NCBI GenBank assembly: GCA_964552725.1
Contig: CAZKHU010000099.1
Coordinates: forward strand, 1 to 10,442
Direction: 5' to 3'
Source: DYTH01 sp964552725
Lineage (GTDB): Bacteria > Desulfobacterota > Syntrophia > Syntrophales > UBA5619
Length of the DNA stretch: 10,442 nt
The notes under the pieces are model-generated. The model worked only from the letters and a program-made list of their open reading frames with translations. It was not told where the DNA came from and did no database searches. The position numbers and the translations under genes are program-made. Numbering within the stretch: position 1 is the first letter of the stretch; every line of letters begins with the position of its first letter. Positions 1 through 6,897 of this stretch are shown in pieces.

Positions 1-1455
1 AGTCGCGTTCAACAGCGGATGCCCCGTTCCCTGTATCTGTTCGATCAAGCCAAACAGCAACACCGCCTTGAATACGCGCCGCTCGTCCGGCTGCAAATCC
101 TGTTCGCGTCGAGCGTATTCCGCCCGTACTTCCTGCACGGCTTGCCCCGTCCCCAGATCGTCCCGTTCCACAAAATACCGCCACAGATGATCCACCGTCA
201 GAAACTGATGATCGGAAACATCCAAACCACCTTTTTCAATGAACGCTTTGAATTCCTGGCCGTTCAGGAACTCGAACATGCTCCGCTGGTTTGCTCCTAC
301 CGCCACCGACAGATGTTTCAGCAGGAAAGCCGCCATCGGGTGCAGAGGCAGGATACCCTTGAAATCAGACACTTCGATGCCCGCCTGGTTGACGACCATG
401 TAGTTTTCAGTGACGCCTTTCACACTGTGCCATAGTACGTCGCGCTCTTGACTCCACTCCGTTGCCTTCTCCGGCGTGACAACGAAGGCGTCTGCCGCCA
501 GTTTCAGCGCCGTCTCGTTCGGCAGGTCAAGCCGCTTGAACGTGAACCGGTTGTTCGCCTTCTTCGCGCTCTCCGAACCAGTCGCGACATACGATGATAT
601 ATCCGTGTGCGTCACCGGCACGAAATAGAACCGACCCTGTTGTGCAGCCTCCGCCAACTGCTCCAGCGTCTTTAATTCCGAGCGGTTGCGATCCATGAAC
701 GCCGAGAACTCGTCCCAAATATAGACCAGTTTGGAAAGTCCGTTCGCTTTCAAGGATGCGTCCAACCACGCCAAGAAATCTTCAGCGTTCAAGTCCAAAT
801 AGATGTACCGTGCCTCCAGTACTCGCATCGCGTCGCTGATCAGCCCCGCCTCCAGGTTCGTATCCCGCAGTTTCTTATCCAGTGCGTCTGCGGTCTTGAT
901 CCCCGCATGCAGGTGCGAGAGCCGCGCCTGCATCGCGTCGCGCTTTGCGAAGAAATGCGGCTCGTCCTGCCGGATGCGCTCAATGACTTCATCCAGTTTG
1001 CCTTTCAGCGGAATCGTGTGACCGCCCGCCTCCAGTGCCTTCGTGATACCACGCTGCAAGCGCATTAGGAACTGGTTCTTCGCGTCCACGCCGTCGGCGT
1101 TCACATCATAGACGACGAGCGCTTTTTCCCCACGCCGCGCCAGCAAACCCTTGCGCACGGGTTCCGGGATCTGCGCTTTGCGCAGTGCCAGCCATTTCAG
1201 GACGCGCGCCTCGTCGTCCATGAACAGTTTTTGTAGAACCAGCGACGCGTGGCTCTTGCCCGTGCCATACGCGCCCGTGATCCACAGCGTCTTGTTCCCG
1301 CCCTCTAAACTCTTGAGCAACTCCCGCAAAATCTCCACGAACGAATCGTGCGGATAGAATCCCAGCCAGGTCTCCGGCGTCTTATTGATGTCCGCCAGCG
1401 TCATGCACGGCGCGTAATCCGGTCTGATCCCGAAATAGTCTTTATAGAATTCCAT
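1..1455 (-). CDS. brxC: BrxC/PglY-like P-loop ATPase, N-terminal 485 residues (C-terminus off the left edge)
   Basis: The frame is open from ATG at 1455 to the window edge, so only the N-terminal part is visible. Walker A is GAYGTGKS at residues 61-68. A Walker B-like strand, KLVYIWDEF, lies near 242-250. The segment LPLHPMAAFLLKHLS near 369-383 is the PLHP motif I associate with the large ATPases of BREX and related defence islands. Family members usually exceed 1000 residues, so well over half is probably missing. The start follows the upstream stop by 24 nt and has a GGGGGA purine run about 10 nt ahead, so it is the third gene of a leftward operon. In BREX, BrxC/PglY is an essential cytoplasmic ATPase acting with PglZ and the modification enzyme. 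The ATPase call is firm; the BrxC name rests on motif style plus the neighbouring PAPS-reductase gene. Other DUF6079-like ATPases are possible. Confidence 0.72.
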   Translation of the reverse strand, partial: MEFYKDYFGIRPDYAPCMTLADINKTPETWLGFYPHDSFVEILRELLKSLEGGNKTLWITGAYGTGKSHASLVLQKLFMDDEARVLKWLALRKAQIPEPVRKGLLARRGEKALVVYDVNADGVDAKNQFLMRLQRGITKALEAGGHTIPLKGKLDEVIERIRQDEPHFFAKRDAMQARLSHLHAGIKTADALDKKLRDTNLEAGLISDAMRVLEARYIYLDLNAEDFLAWLDASLKANGLSKLVYIWDEFSAFMDRNRSELKTLEQLAEAAQQGRFYFVPVTHTDISSYVATGSESAKKANNRFTFKRLDLPNETALKLAADAFVVTPEKATEWSQERDVLWHSVKGVTENYMVVNQAGIEVSDFKGILPLHPMAAFLLKHLSVAVGANQRSMFEFLNGQEFKAFIEKGGLDVSDHQFLTVDHLWRYFVERDDLGTGQAVQEVRAEYARREQDLQPDERRVFKAVLLFGLIEQIQGTGHPLLNAT

Positions 1456-1479
1456 GTCTTTCAATCCCCCTGTTGTAGG

Positions 1480-3837
1480 CTACTTCCGCAAAATCAGTTC
1501 GACCACATCGTCCCGATTCTTCGTTTCAGGGAACAACCGAACCTCGTCCAGCCCTAGCGCGAAGCTGCACGCGATGAAGTCTGGATGGACCGCCGCCAGC
1601 CCCATGCACTGCTTTTTGAACTCGTCCGGCGTGATGCCGAACGCCGCCAGCGGCGACACAACTTCCCCCTCGAACTCCTTCGCCATCATTTGCCGCACAG
1701 TGAAAGCATCGCGCCCAGATTTCTCCGCCATCACATAAAGCCCGTAAAGAACTACCAGTGGATCCACCGAACGCGAACGGCGCATGAGCTTTTCAACGGC
1801 TCTGCCCTTCATTTCGGTTTCAATCAACGCCCCGTCTCCTTCGCCAAGCGGAGAAGACTTGACCAGTTGACAAAGCGACTGTAACGCGCCCTTCCTCACT
1901 GATGCCGACCCAACGGATTGCGCGAGACTCTCATCAATCCGCTTTATCGGATATCCGGTGTCAAAATCCGTATTGCAGACATACCATTTCACAAGCGGGG
2001 AAATATTTGCCAGACGGAACCACAACAACTGCCAAAGCAGCAAGTCGCTGAAACCGCGTTTCTTGCCAACCTCCAAAAGCAGCGTTGTGGCAATAGCCGT
2101 TGAATCTCCAATCAACCCCGCCTCACGGAACCACGTCACGGCTGCTGGAACCATCCGGTTACCCAGCGCAGTTGTCTGACGGAAATTCGCGCCCTCGTTC
2201 GCCAGAACTTCAATCCATTCCGGTTTCAGTCCAAAAGTCATGTATTTATTGACACCGCTGATGTTCATCGTCTTTGCTCCTGCATATCGTTTTGAGTAAT
2301 ACCGCCAACATCCATCATGATGTGCAAAGCACCTCATGCAATGGACGCACGTTGCTTCATCAATTACGACCTTCACCTTGTCGCTACAGTTGTCCTTCTC
2401 AAACTGCAACGCGCCGGTCGGACATTCCGCCTCGCATGTGTTGCATCCCGTGCAGGCAATAGCCTTGTGGACGGCGTACGCCAACCACTTAGAGGCGGAC
2501 TTGTCGGCTTTACCGTTTGTCCAGACACATTCTAACAACCCTCTCTGTCCGTCATTGCGGAATGACAACTCCGCACCTTCAATTTTTCCAATAGCCTTGA
2601 GCCATTCCGTCAAGGCCAGTTCTGCTTCAATTGGGAACTCACAAATCACACGGTCACTTTTGCGTTCTACGCCAGGTTCTGCAATGACTTGTTTTAAAGA
2701 TACGCCGCTTTTACGCGCATACCATCCGCCTTCGTAAACGAAAGCATCCGCGTCTTCCTCGGAAGAAAACTCGCGGTCAATCGTATAGCGCACCGCGTCA
2801 GCAAACGGCGCGACCTCTTCGAGGTAATTCATCCGGATCAGATCATTCTGACGGTCGGTTGACATCGGACACATCAGGCATCCAACACGGGGCAACCCTT
2901 TTCGGTATGCTTCGTTCAGAACCAGATCATGCTCAAAAATGTAAAGCCACAATTCATGCGCGGACCACGCCAAAATCGGCATGGCATTCACCTGCGATTG
3001 GCTTTTCAAACCATCTCCAATATCGTCGTATTCCGAACGCCGTTGACTCTCCTCACCACGTACCCCGACAAATGCCATCGTTTTGATTGATCTTTTTCCG
3101 AGCCTTTCCTTCAGCGCTAATATTGCGGGAGTGCTCTTGTGGACGGAACAGCACCAACGCAACGCTTGCGAAGGCGGTCCGAAAAGTCGCCAGTTTTCCA
3201 ATGCGGGGGTCTTGGCGGAGACCTTCAAAAACGGGCGGCCTTCGTAGCGGTTTTGGATTTCTTGCCAAACGCGGTAGGTATCCGGCAGTTCCATGTCCGT
3301 GTCGCTGAACACTACAGGCACGTCGAGCGGCAGGACCTTGTGGCAGAGGTCGAGCAGAACCACCGAGTCCTTGCCACCGCTGAAACCGATATAGGCCGCA
3401 TCGCATTTACGAGCGAAGGCGTCGTACATCTCTTTGATGCGCTTGAGGGTGTCCGCCACCAGCGCAGTCATGATGCCACGGTTCTTTGCTACCATTGCCC
3501 CGACATCAACCGGAACCAGCTTTACTTTTTTTCGTGTCTTCGCACCTTCGCTCGAGCCATCGTCCCCGCGCAATGCACCCTTCCATTCGATGTCCAACGG
3601 CTTGCCGTAGCGGGTTTTATTGACTTTTGCGATTTCTTCGCCGCGATATAGATACACGTTCTGCTTCGCCCAGAGGAGCGGACGCCGCTCCGACGGATCG
3701 AACATCAACTGAGCCTCAAACCCTGTGAACGCCAGTTCCTCCGCGAAGACCGGGCGGATTTCGCTCGCCACGAACTTTCCTGTCTGCGTCGTCAGGCGGT
3801 ACCCGCGAGTACGCTGGTCCCACTCATAGCTATACAT
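1480..3837 (-). CDS. brxP: PAPS-reductase / 4Fe-4S ferredoxin / DUF4007 fusion, BrxP-like (785 aa)
   Basis: Residues about 1-115 are an unrecognised N-terminal region. Residues 145-345 are a PAPS-reductase (PP-loop) domain with SGGKDS at 153-158. Cys229-Cys230 and C320-L-M-C323 form the CC...CxxC pattern that holds a [4Fe-4S] cluster in APS reductases. Residues 462-510 resemble a two-cluster ferredoxin: C462, C465, C468 and C472-Pro, then C497, C500, C503 and a late C510. Residues about 523-785 match the layout of DUF4007 (GLKPEWIEVL, LGNRMVPAAVTWFREAGLI, LLWFRLA). PAPS-reductase enzymes of this type (DndC, SspD, BrxP) activate or transfer sulfur to DNA in phosphorothioation systems. The gene overlaps the upstream gene by 8 nt and has GGAGG before the ATG, which supports the start and translational coupling. 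The domain calls are firm; BrxP rather than another DNA-sulfur enzyme is inferred from the adjacent BrxC-like ATPase. No frameshift or internal stop is seen. Confidence 0.8.
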   Translation of the reverse strand: MYSYEWDQRTRGYRLTTQTGKFVASEIRPVFAEELAFTGFEAQLMFDPSERRPLLWAKQNVYLYRGEEIAKVNKTRYGKPLDIEWKGALRGDDGSSEGAKTRKKVKLVPVDVGAMVAKNRGIMTALVADTLKRIKEMYDAFARKCDAAYIGFSGGKDSVVLLDLCHKVLPLDVPVVFSDTDMELPDTYRVWQEIQNRYEGRPFLKVSAKTPALENWRLFGPPSQALRWCCSVHKSTPAILALKERLGKRSIKTMAFVGVRGEESQRRSEYDDIGDGLKSQSQVNAMPILAWSAHELWLYIFEHDLVLNEAYRKGLPRVGCLMCPMSTDRQNDLIRMNYLEEVAPFADAVRYTIDREFSSEEDADAFVYEGGWYARKSGVSLKQVIAEPGVERKSDRVICEFPIEAELALTEWLKAIGKIEGAELSFRNDGQRGLLECVWTNGKADKSASKWLAYAVHKAIACTGCNTCEAECPTGALQFEKDNCSDKVKVVIDEATCVHCMRCFAHHDGCWRYYSKRYAGAKTMNISGVNKYMTFGLKPEWIEVLANEGANFRQTTALGNRMVPAAVTWFREAGLIGDSTAIATTLLLEVGKKRGFSDLLLWQLLWFRLANISPLVKWYVCNTDFDTGYPIKRIDESLAQSVGSASVRKGALQSLCQLVKSSPLGEGDGALIETEMKGRAVEKLMRRSRSVDPLVVLYGLYVMAEKSGRDAFTVRQMMAKEFEGEVVSPLAAFGITPDEFKKQCMGLAAVHPDFIACSFALGLDEVRLFPETKNRDDVVELILRK

Positions 3838-5245
3838 CCGCGCCGGCCTCCGGCACGATGCCGTTCCATTGGCAAATCTTGATATATAACGAAATCATGT
3901 TTTTCATTGTGGACACAGCATATCCTGATTCCCTTGCAATCTGTTCCACGCTTTCTCCATTGTCGACGCGGCGCGCCCACACAGCGACACGTGGATTCGA
4001 GCCGTTAGCACGGAAACGCCGCCAAGTTGATGGCGATAACGGACGCTTCTCCAAGCCGATGATTTTGCTTTCCACCCCCTGTACTTCAACGGGCGGGGGC
4101 ACCTCCTCTGCCTGATATTCGTCCTGATTCCCCATACGTTCCAACCGCGAACGCCGCTCCAACAACGTTTCGCCCTCATAGCTGAAATGCGCAAAACCGT
4201 TTGCAGGAGACACACCTAATAAATCCATCGCCAAAGCCGAAATCACCCATGCCTTGCCGTCGTATTCCACTTGATTGGAGGCATCCAGCACAACACAAGA
4301 GATATGGGGGTCCTTTGTGAAAACCAGTTCCGCGCCAACCGGCACACCAAGGTTACGGAAGCGAGTATTCGGGCTACGCACACGAATGCCCGGCACGGAA
4401 GATTCATTTGCTCTCACGCGGGATTTCCTCGTATTCGGAAAGACATCATTCATGCCTTGGTAGTTTTTCGCACAGACGCGCATGAAGATACCGTTATCCA
4501 GCAGTGCGTATTCCTCGCGGAAATGGGTGCGGTAGAACAAATTCAAGGCGAACTCAAGTTTTGCAGTGGACACTTTCTCTTCAAGCGCAACCAGCGTATC
4601 GACGACGGTTGTCAGTTTCTCCGAAAAATCCTCCGGCAGCATAAGCGCCTCAGTACTGCGCCAGCAGGGCAACCCACCGACTTCCGCCTCACCGACTTCC
4701 GGCAGGAAGCGCACGCGGATGAACTCCAACGCCTCGGCGGTCAGGTGCGGCATCGCCTGTTCGATTTCATTAAGGGTCAACGTGCCGTCCGCCTCTTCAA
4801 GCCATCCGGCAATCGTTTCCGAGATTGCCGTCAGACTATCATCCAGATTAGGCGAGGACAGCGGGGAACAGAAATGACCCCCCTTTCTCCACGCTACCAC
4901 CTTGAACCCTAAATGCCGCAGAAAGGCAGCGCAAACTTCCGGCGTGTCAATATGGCGGAGAACACCGCAAAAGTTTTCAAACAACCGTTCGACCGAAAAG
5001 CAACCGTGTTCCCTTAGCCATTCCATCGCCTGCCTTTCGAATGCCAACCGGGACTCATCGTCCGAAATCATCTCGTGGGAAAACCACAGCCCGCTCCCCA
5101 ATTCGAACATCGTGGCTTTCAGGTCTTCGATCTGCCAATCCTCAAACGGGGCTTTCTGCCGCAACAGCCGCACCGCCATCGGATCGAATGACACGCCGTT
5201 GGGGCATTCCCGCGCCAATGCCGCCAAAAGCTCAACAGTCGTCAT
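3830..5245 (-). CDS. RAMA/DUF2924-like domain protein with C-terminal helix-turn-helix; first gene of the defence operon
   Basis: Numbering here is from the upstream ATG at 5257, giving 475 residues. I chose the ATG at 5245 (471 residues) because GGAGGG sits 4 nt before it, while the upstream ATG has no ribosome site. Residues 1-265 are mostly helical and acidic, possibly winged-helix units; I do not recognise them. Residues about 300-372 (VPVGAELVFT, QVEYDGKAWVISALAMDLLG, ANGFAHFSYEGETL) resemble RAMA/DUF2924 modules, which accompany restriction and modification enzymes and are predicted to read modified DNA. Residues 428-460 (ESVEQIARESGYAVSTMKNM) look like a helix-turn-helix. The stop overlaps the PAPS-reductase gene by 8 nt. 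A role as a DNA-binding accessory, sensor or regulator of the system is inference only. A transcriptional regulator of the operon is the main alternative. Confidence 0.7.
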   Translation of the reverse strand: MTTVELLAALARECPNGVSFDPMAVRLLRQKAPFEDWQIEDLKATMFELGSGLWFSHEMISDDESRLAFERQAMEWLREHGCFSVERLFENFCGVLRHIDTPEVCAAFLRHLGFKVVAWRKGGHFCSPLSSPNLDDSLTAISETIAGWLEEADGTLTLNEIEQAMPHLTAEALEFIRVRFLPEVGEAEVGGLPCWRSTEALMLPEDFSEKLTTVVDTLVALEEKVSTAKLEFALNLFYRTHFREEYALLDNGIFMRVCAKNYQGMNDVFPNTRKSRVRANESSVPGIRVRSPNTRFRNLGVPVGAELVFTKDPHISCVVLDASNQVEYDGKAWVISALAMDLLGVSPANGFAHFSYEGETLLERRSRLERMGNQDEYQAEEVPPPVEVQGVESKIIGLEKRPLSPSTWRRFRANGSNPRVAVWARRVDNGESVEQIARESGYAVSTMKNMISLYIKICQWNGIVPEAGADV

Positions 5246-5249
5246 GCCG

Positions 5250-5255
5250 CCCTCC
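5250..5255 (-). promoter_or_regulatory. Ribosome binding site that decides the start of the first defence gene
   Basis: GGAGGG lies 4 nt before the ATG at 5245. It lies inside the codons that would follow the alternative ATG at 5257, so the downstream start is the better choice. Confidence 0.6.
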
Positions 5256-5302
5256 ATTCATGGGTCAGCTCGCATGGCACCAGGCCATGCAAATCAACAG
5301 GG

Positions 5303-5395
5303 TTATCCTTTCGATTCCGTGACATAGGAAACTTGCAGGTGCTGTTTCGCTTTTTCCAATTTGCCCTGCTCCAAGTATCCGTTGGCTCCAGCACC
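5303..5395 (-). pseudogene. Possible C-terminal remnant of a TPR-like protein
   Basis: A 30-codon minus-strand stretch ending in TAA at 5303-5305 reads NGYLEQGKLEKAKQHLQVSY in its middle, which looks like one TPR helical pair. A TGA stands directly upstream in frame and there is no start codon or ribosome site. It may be the tail of a gene truncated when the defence operon arrived. The stretch is short, so chance is a real alternative. Confidence 0.25.
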
Positions 5396-5413
5396 TCACA
5401 GAGTGGGGGAGGC

Positions 5414-5443
5414 ATAACATAATTTTCGGGGAAATAAAATCAA
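5414..5443 (-). promoter_or_regulatory. Candidate promoter for the defence operon
   Basis: On the minus strand TTGATT (5438-5443) is followed after 18 nt by TGTTAT (5414-5419). It lies about 170 nt upstream of the first defence gene and points at it. The -10 match is only 4 of 6, so this is a suggestion. Confidence 0.3.
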
Positions 5444-5571
5444 TGATTAAAGAAATTGATACATTCTTGAAGGTCTACGGTTTACCGATAACAGGAAGGA
5501 TTGGACTTTCCCTGTACCGGAAAAATTCACAGTTCTGCCCTCCATCTTTCAGCCAGAATTCAATGATCTGG

Positions 5572-5712
5572 TCAGCTCACGAAAACCGTTGACTTGTATT
5601 TGTTATCCTTGCCAGCCTTGTCGGCAAACTCAGTCTCTCCGGCTTCCTGCAGGAACCACACTTGTCGTGTGCTATTCGCTTTACCGTCGGTTGATAAACC
5701 ACATGACCAAGC
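5572..5712 (-). pseudogene. Possible C-terminal fragment of an unknown protein
   Basis: This minus-strand frame has no start codon in a sensible place. Its last 28 residues, including QVWFLQEAGETEFADKAGKD and ending in KYKSTVFVS before TGA, look like coding sequence. Its 5' part overlaps the end of the DUF2905 gene in another frame. It could be the tail of a gene lost at the island junction. I do not recognise the family, and chance cannot be excluded. Confidence 0.22.
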
Positions 5713-5905
5713 TTAGGACAACGCTGATCAGGATACTCGTGGTCAAAGGAAAGTAGAAAGAGGATTGCTTCCCTTGGAACAAGAAATCACCGGGAAGCCT
5801 TCCGAGCCAAGGGACCTTCCCCGAGAGGAGTAGGGCGACACCGATACCCGCGATGAACAGGCCTATCACAATGAGCAGTTTGCCAATATTGCTAAAATCG
5901 GGCAC
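5681..5905 (-). CDS. DUF2905 family small membrane protein
   Basis: This 74-residue protein starts at GTG (5905-5903), with GGAGG about 10 nt upstream. It has two hydrophobic segments, about residues 8-28 (LLIVIGLFIAGIGVALLL) and 53-71 (TTSILISVVLSLVMWF). Between them lies a conserved loop, GKVPWLGRLPGDF, followed by FYFPL. This pattern and length fit the DUF2905 family of two-helix inner-membrane proteins, whose function is unknown. In other genomes the family often sits near housekeeping genes, so it supports this side of the window being resident chromosome. It is divergent from the HU gene, and the 135 bp between them holds a palindrome containing a TTGACA that faces this gene. Family assignment is confident; function is not assigned. 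Confidence 0.85.
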   Translation of the reverse strand: MPDFSNIGKLLIVIGLFIAGIGVALLLSGKVPWLGRLPGDFLFQGKQSSFYFPLTTSILISVVLSLVMWFINRR

Positions 5906-5962
5906 CCCTTAGTCACCTCCAGAGAGACTGAACACCGCAGCTTGCCGCTGACACTCAATTTC

Positions 5963-5982
5963 TATTGACTTCTCTGTCAATA
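5963..5982. promoter_or_regulatory. Perfect 7-bp inverted repeat overlapping the HU promoter
   Basis: TATTGAC at 5963-5969 is the exact reverse complement of GTCAATA at 5976-5982, with a 6-nt spacer. It covers the -35 element of the proposed HU promoter and offers a TTGACA on the other strand. The geometry suits a dimeric regulator, possibly HU itself or a repressor. Confidence 0.4.
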
Positions 5983-5994
5983 TGGTCATATCAT
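5965..5994 (+). promoter_or_regulatory. Candidate sigma-70 promoter for the HU gene cluster
   Basis: TTGACT (5965-5970) and TATCAT (5989-5994) are separated by 18 nt. Each matches the consensus at 5 of 6 positions. The -10 lies about 46 nt before the HU start codon, in an AT-rich tract. Confidence 0.5.
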
Positions 5995-6040
5995 CAAAAA
6001 TAAATCAAGATAATTATCCACTTAAGGGAGACAATCCATC

Positions 6041-6322
6041 ATGAACAGATCTGACCTTATCAATGCTCTTGCCGCTAAAGAAAACTTGACCGCAAAACAG
6101 GCAACCGACACCATCAATCTGATCTTTGCCGGATTTACGGATACTCTGAAAAAGGGAGGCAGAATCGAGATAAGGGGCTTTGGGAGCTATTCAGTAAGAG
6201 AATACAGAGGTTATACAGGCAGGAATCCGAAGACAGGAAAAAAGATTAAGGTGCGGCCGAAGAAGCTGCCGTTCTTTAAAGTTGGAAAAGAGCTGAAGGG
6301 GAGAGTTGATAGTTCAAAATAA
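6041..6322 (+). CDS. HU/IHF-family DNA-bending protein (93 aa)
   Basis: The length and sequence are typical of the HU/IHF family. Residues 1-40 are the helical dimerisation part (MNRSDLINALAAKENLTAKQ). GRIEIRGFGSYSVREYRGYT near 40-60 is the core strand pair. GRNPKTGKKIKV near 60-71 is the DNA-inserting beta arm, with the intercalating proline at 63. Such proteins bind DNA as dimers, bend it, and act in nucleoid architecture, replication, transcription and recombination. The RGFGSYSV...RNPKTG pattern is IHF-beta-like and common in deltaproteobacteria, but HU versus IHF cannot be settled by eye. AAGGGAG lies about 10 nt before the ATG. The gene heads a plus-strand cluster, with the phosphatase starting 21 nt after its stop. 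Confidence 0.93.
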   Translation: MNRSDLINALAAKENLTAKQATDTINLIFAGFTDTLKKGGRIEIRGFGSYSVREYRGYTGRNPKTGKKIKVRPKKLPFFKVGKELKGRVDSSK

Positions 6323-6343
6323 AATCGCAGGAATAAACCAATT

Positions 6344-6817
6344 TTGAAAACAATATTTCTATTGAGACATGCTAAGGCAGATAAAAGCCTGATTAATGAT
6401 CTGGGACGAGACCTCTCTGGCAAAGGCCTAAGGCAAGCTGAATCGATAGGTCAGTGGATGTCGGAAAATGGGATAATGCCGGACTGGATTATCTGCTCAC
6501 CAGCGAAACGAGCTAAGTGGACGGCAAAGATATGCTCTGGATGGATTGACTACCAAAGAAGAATTCGCTTTGAAGAAAGTCTTTATGATGCTGGCAGTGA
6601 CACATATCTTGATATTTTAGCGGCTCTCAATAATAAATATGATTCCGTGATGATGGTAGGACATAACCCGGCAATATCCGCTTTGGTAACAATTTTAACC
6701 GATATTCAACTCGATATGTCACCATGCATGCTTGTTCGTATTGAAATTGCCCTTGATGAATGGCGCTCCGTCAAAGATGCCAGTGGCGCATTGAAATGGT
6801 TCCAGAACCCTTTATAG
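6344..6817 (+). CDS. sixA: SixA-type histidine phosphatase (157 aa, TTG start)
   Basis: The opening MKTIFLLRHAKADKS carries the RHAKA signature of SixA-like phosphohistidine phosphatases in the histidine phosphatase superfamily. His9 is the expected nucleophile, with Arg8 and Arg56 (SPAKRAK) as phosphate-binding residues, and VGHNPAI near 105-111 supplies the second catalytic His107. The length of 157 residues is usual for SixA. SixA removes phosphate from histidine on signalling or phosphotransfer proteins; the partner here is unknown. The TTG start places RHAKA at the normal distance from the N-terminus, and an AGGA lies about 11 nt upstream. The gene is 21 nt after the HU stop and is probably co-transcribed. 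A broader phosphohistidine or phosphosugar phosphatase is an alternative. Confidence 0.85.
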   Translation: MKTIFLLRHAKADKSLINDLGRDLSGKGLRQAESIGQWMSENGIMPDWIICSPAKRAKWTAKICSGWIDYQRRIRFEESLYDAGSDTYLDILAALNNKYDSVMMVGHNPAISALVTILTDIQLDMSPCMLVRIEIALDEWRSVKDASGALKWFQNPL

Positions 6818-6897
6818 ATGTAAGAACCGTCAGAAAGATTTGTAGGGGTAATTGAAGCCGGCAAGATCTTCTGGCATTGGCAAAAGCAGAGGCTGAA

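Larger units (their letters stand above)
5258..5680. other. Gene-poor junction between the defence operon and the DUF2905 gene
   Basis: No complete gene is convincing in these ~420 bases. They hold two protein-like fragments on the minus strand, a possible leftward promoter, and an 8-bp inverted repeat (AGGTGCTG at 5337-5344, CAGCACCT at 5389-5396). A 49-codon plus-strand frame from ATG 5443 to 5592 follows a GGGGA 10 nt upstream, but its sequence is not recognisable. The composition changes here from the GC-rich operon to AT-richer DNA, so this is the likely island boundary. No integrase, tRNA or transposase is visible. Confidence 0.45.

Noticed and set aside
1..3837. Dnd or Ssp phosphorothioation cluster
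   Set aside because: The PAPS-reductase protein is longer and fused to ferredoxin and DUF4007, and the next gene is a BrxC-like ATPase; no DndB, DndD, DndE or Ssp partner is seen.
1348..5327. Many plus-strand frames opposite the defence operon
   Set aside because: They are shadows of the three minus-strand genes, with no motifs or ribosome sites of their own.
5443..5592. Plus-strand 49-codon frame from ATG 5443 as a gene
   Set aside because: The ribosome site is distant and the product is unlike any family I know, so it is only mentioned as part of the junction.
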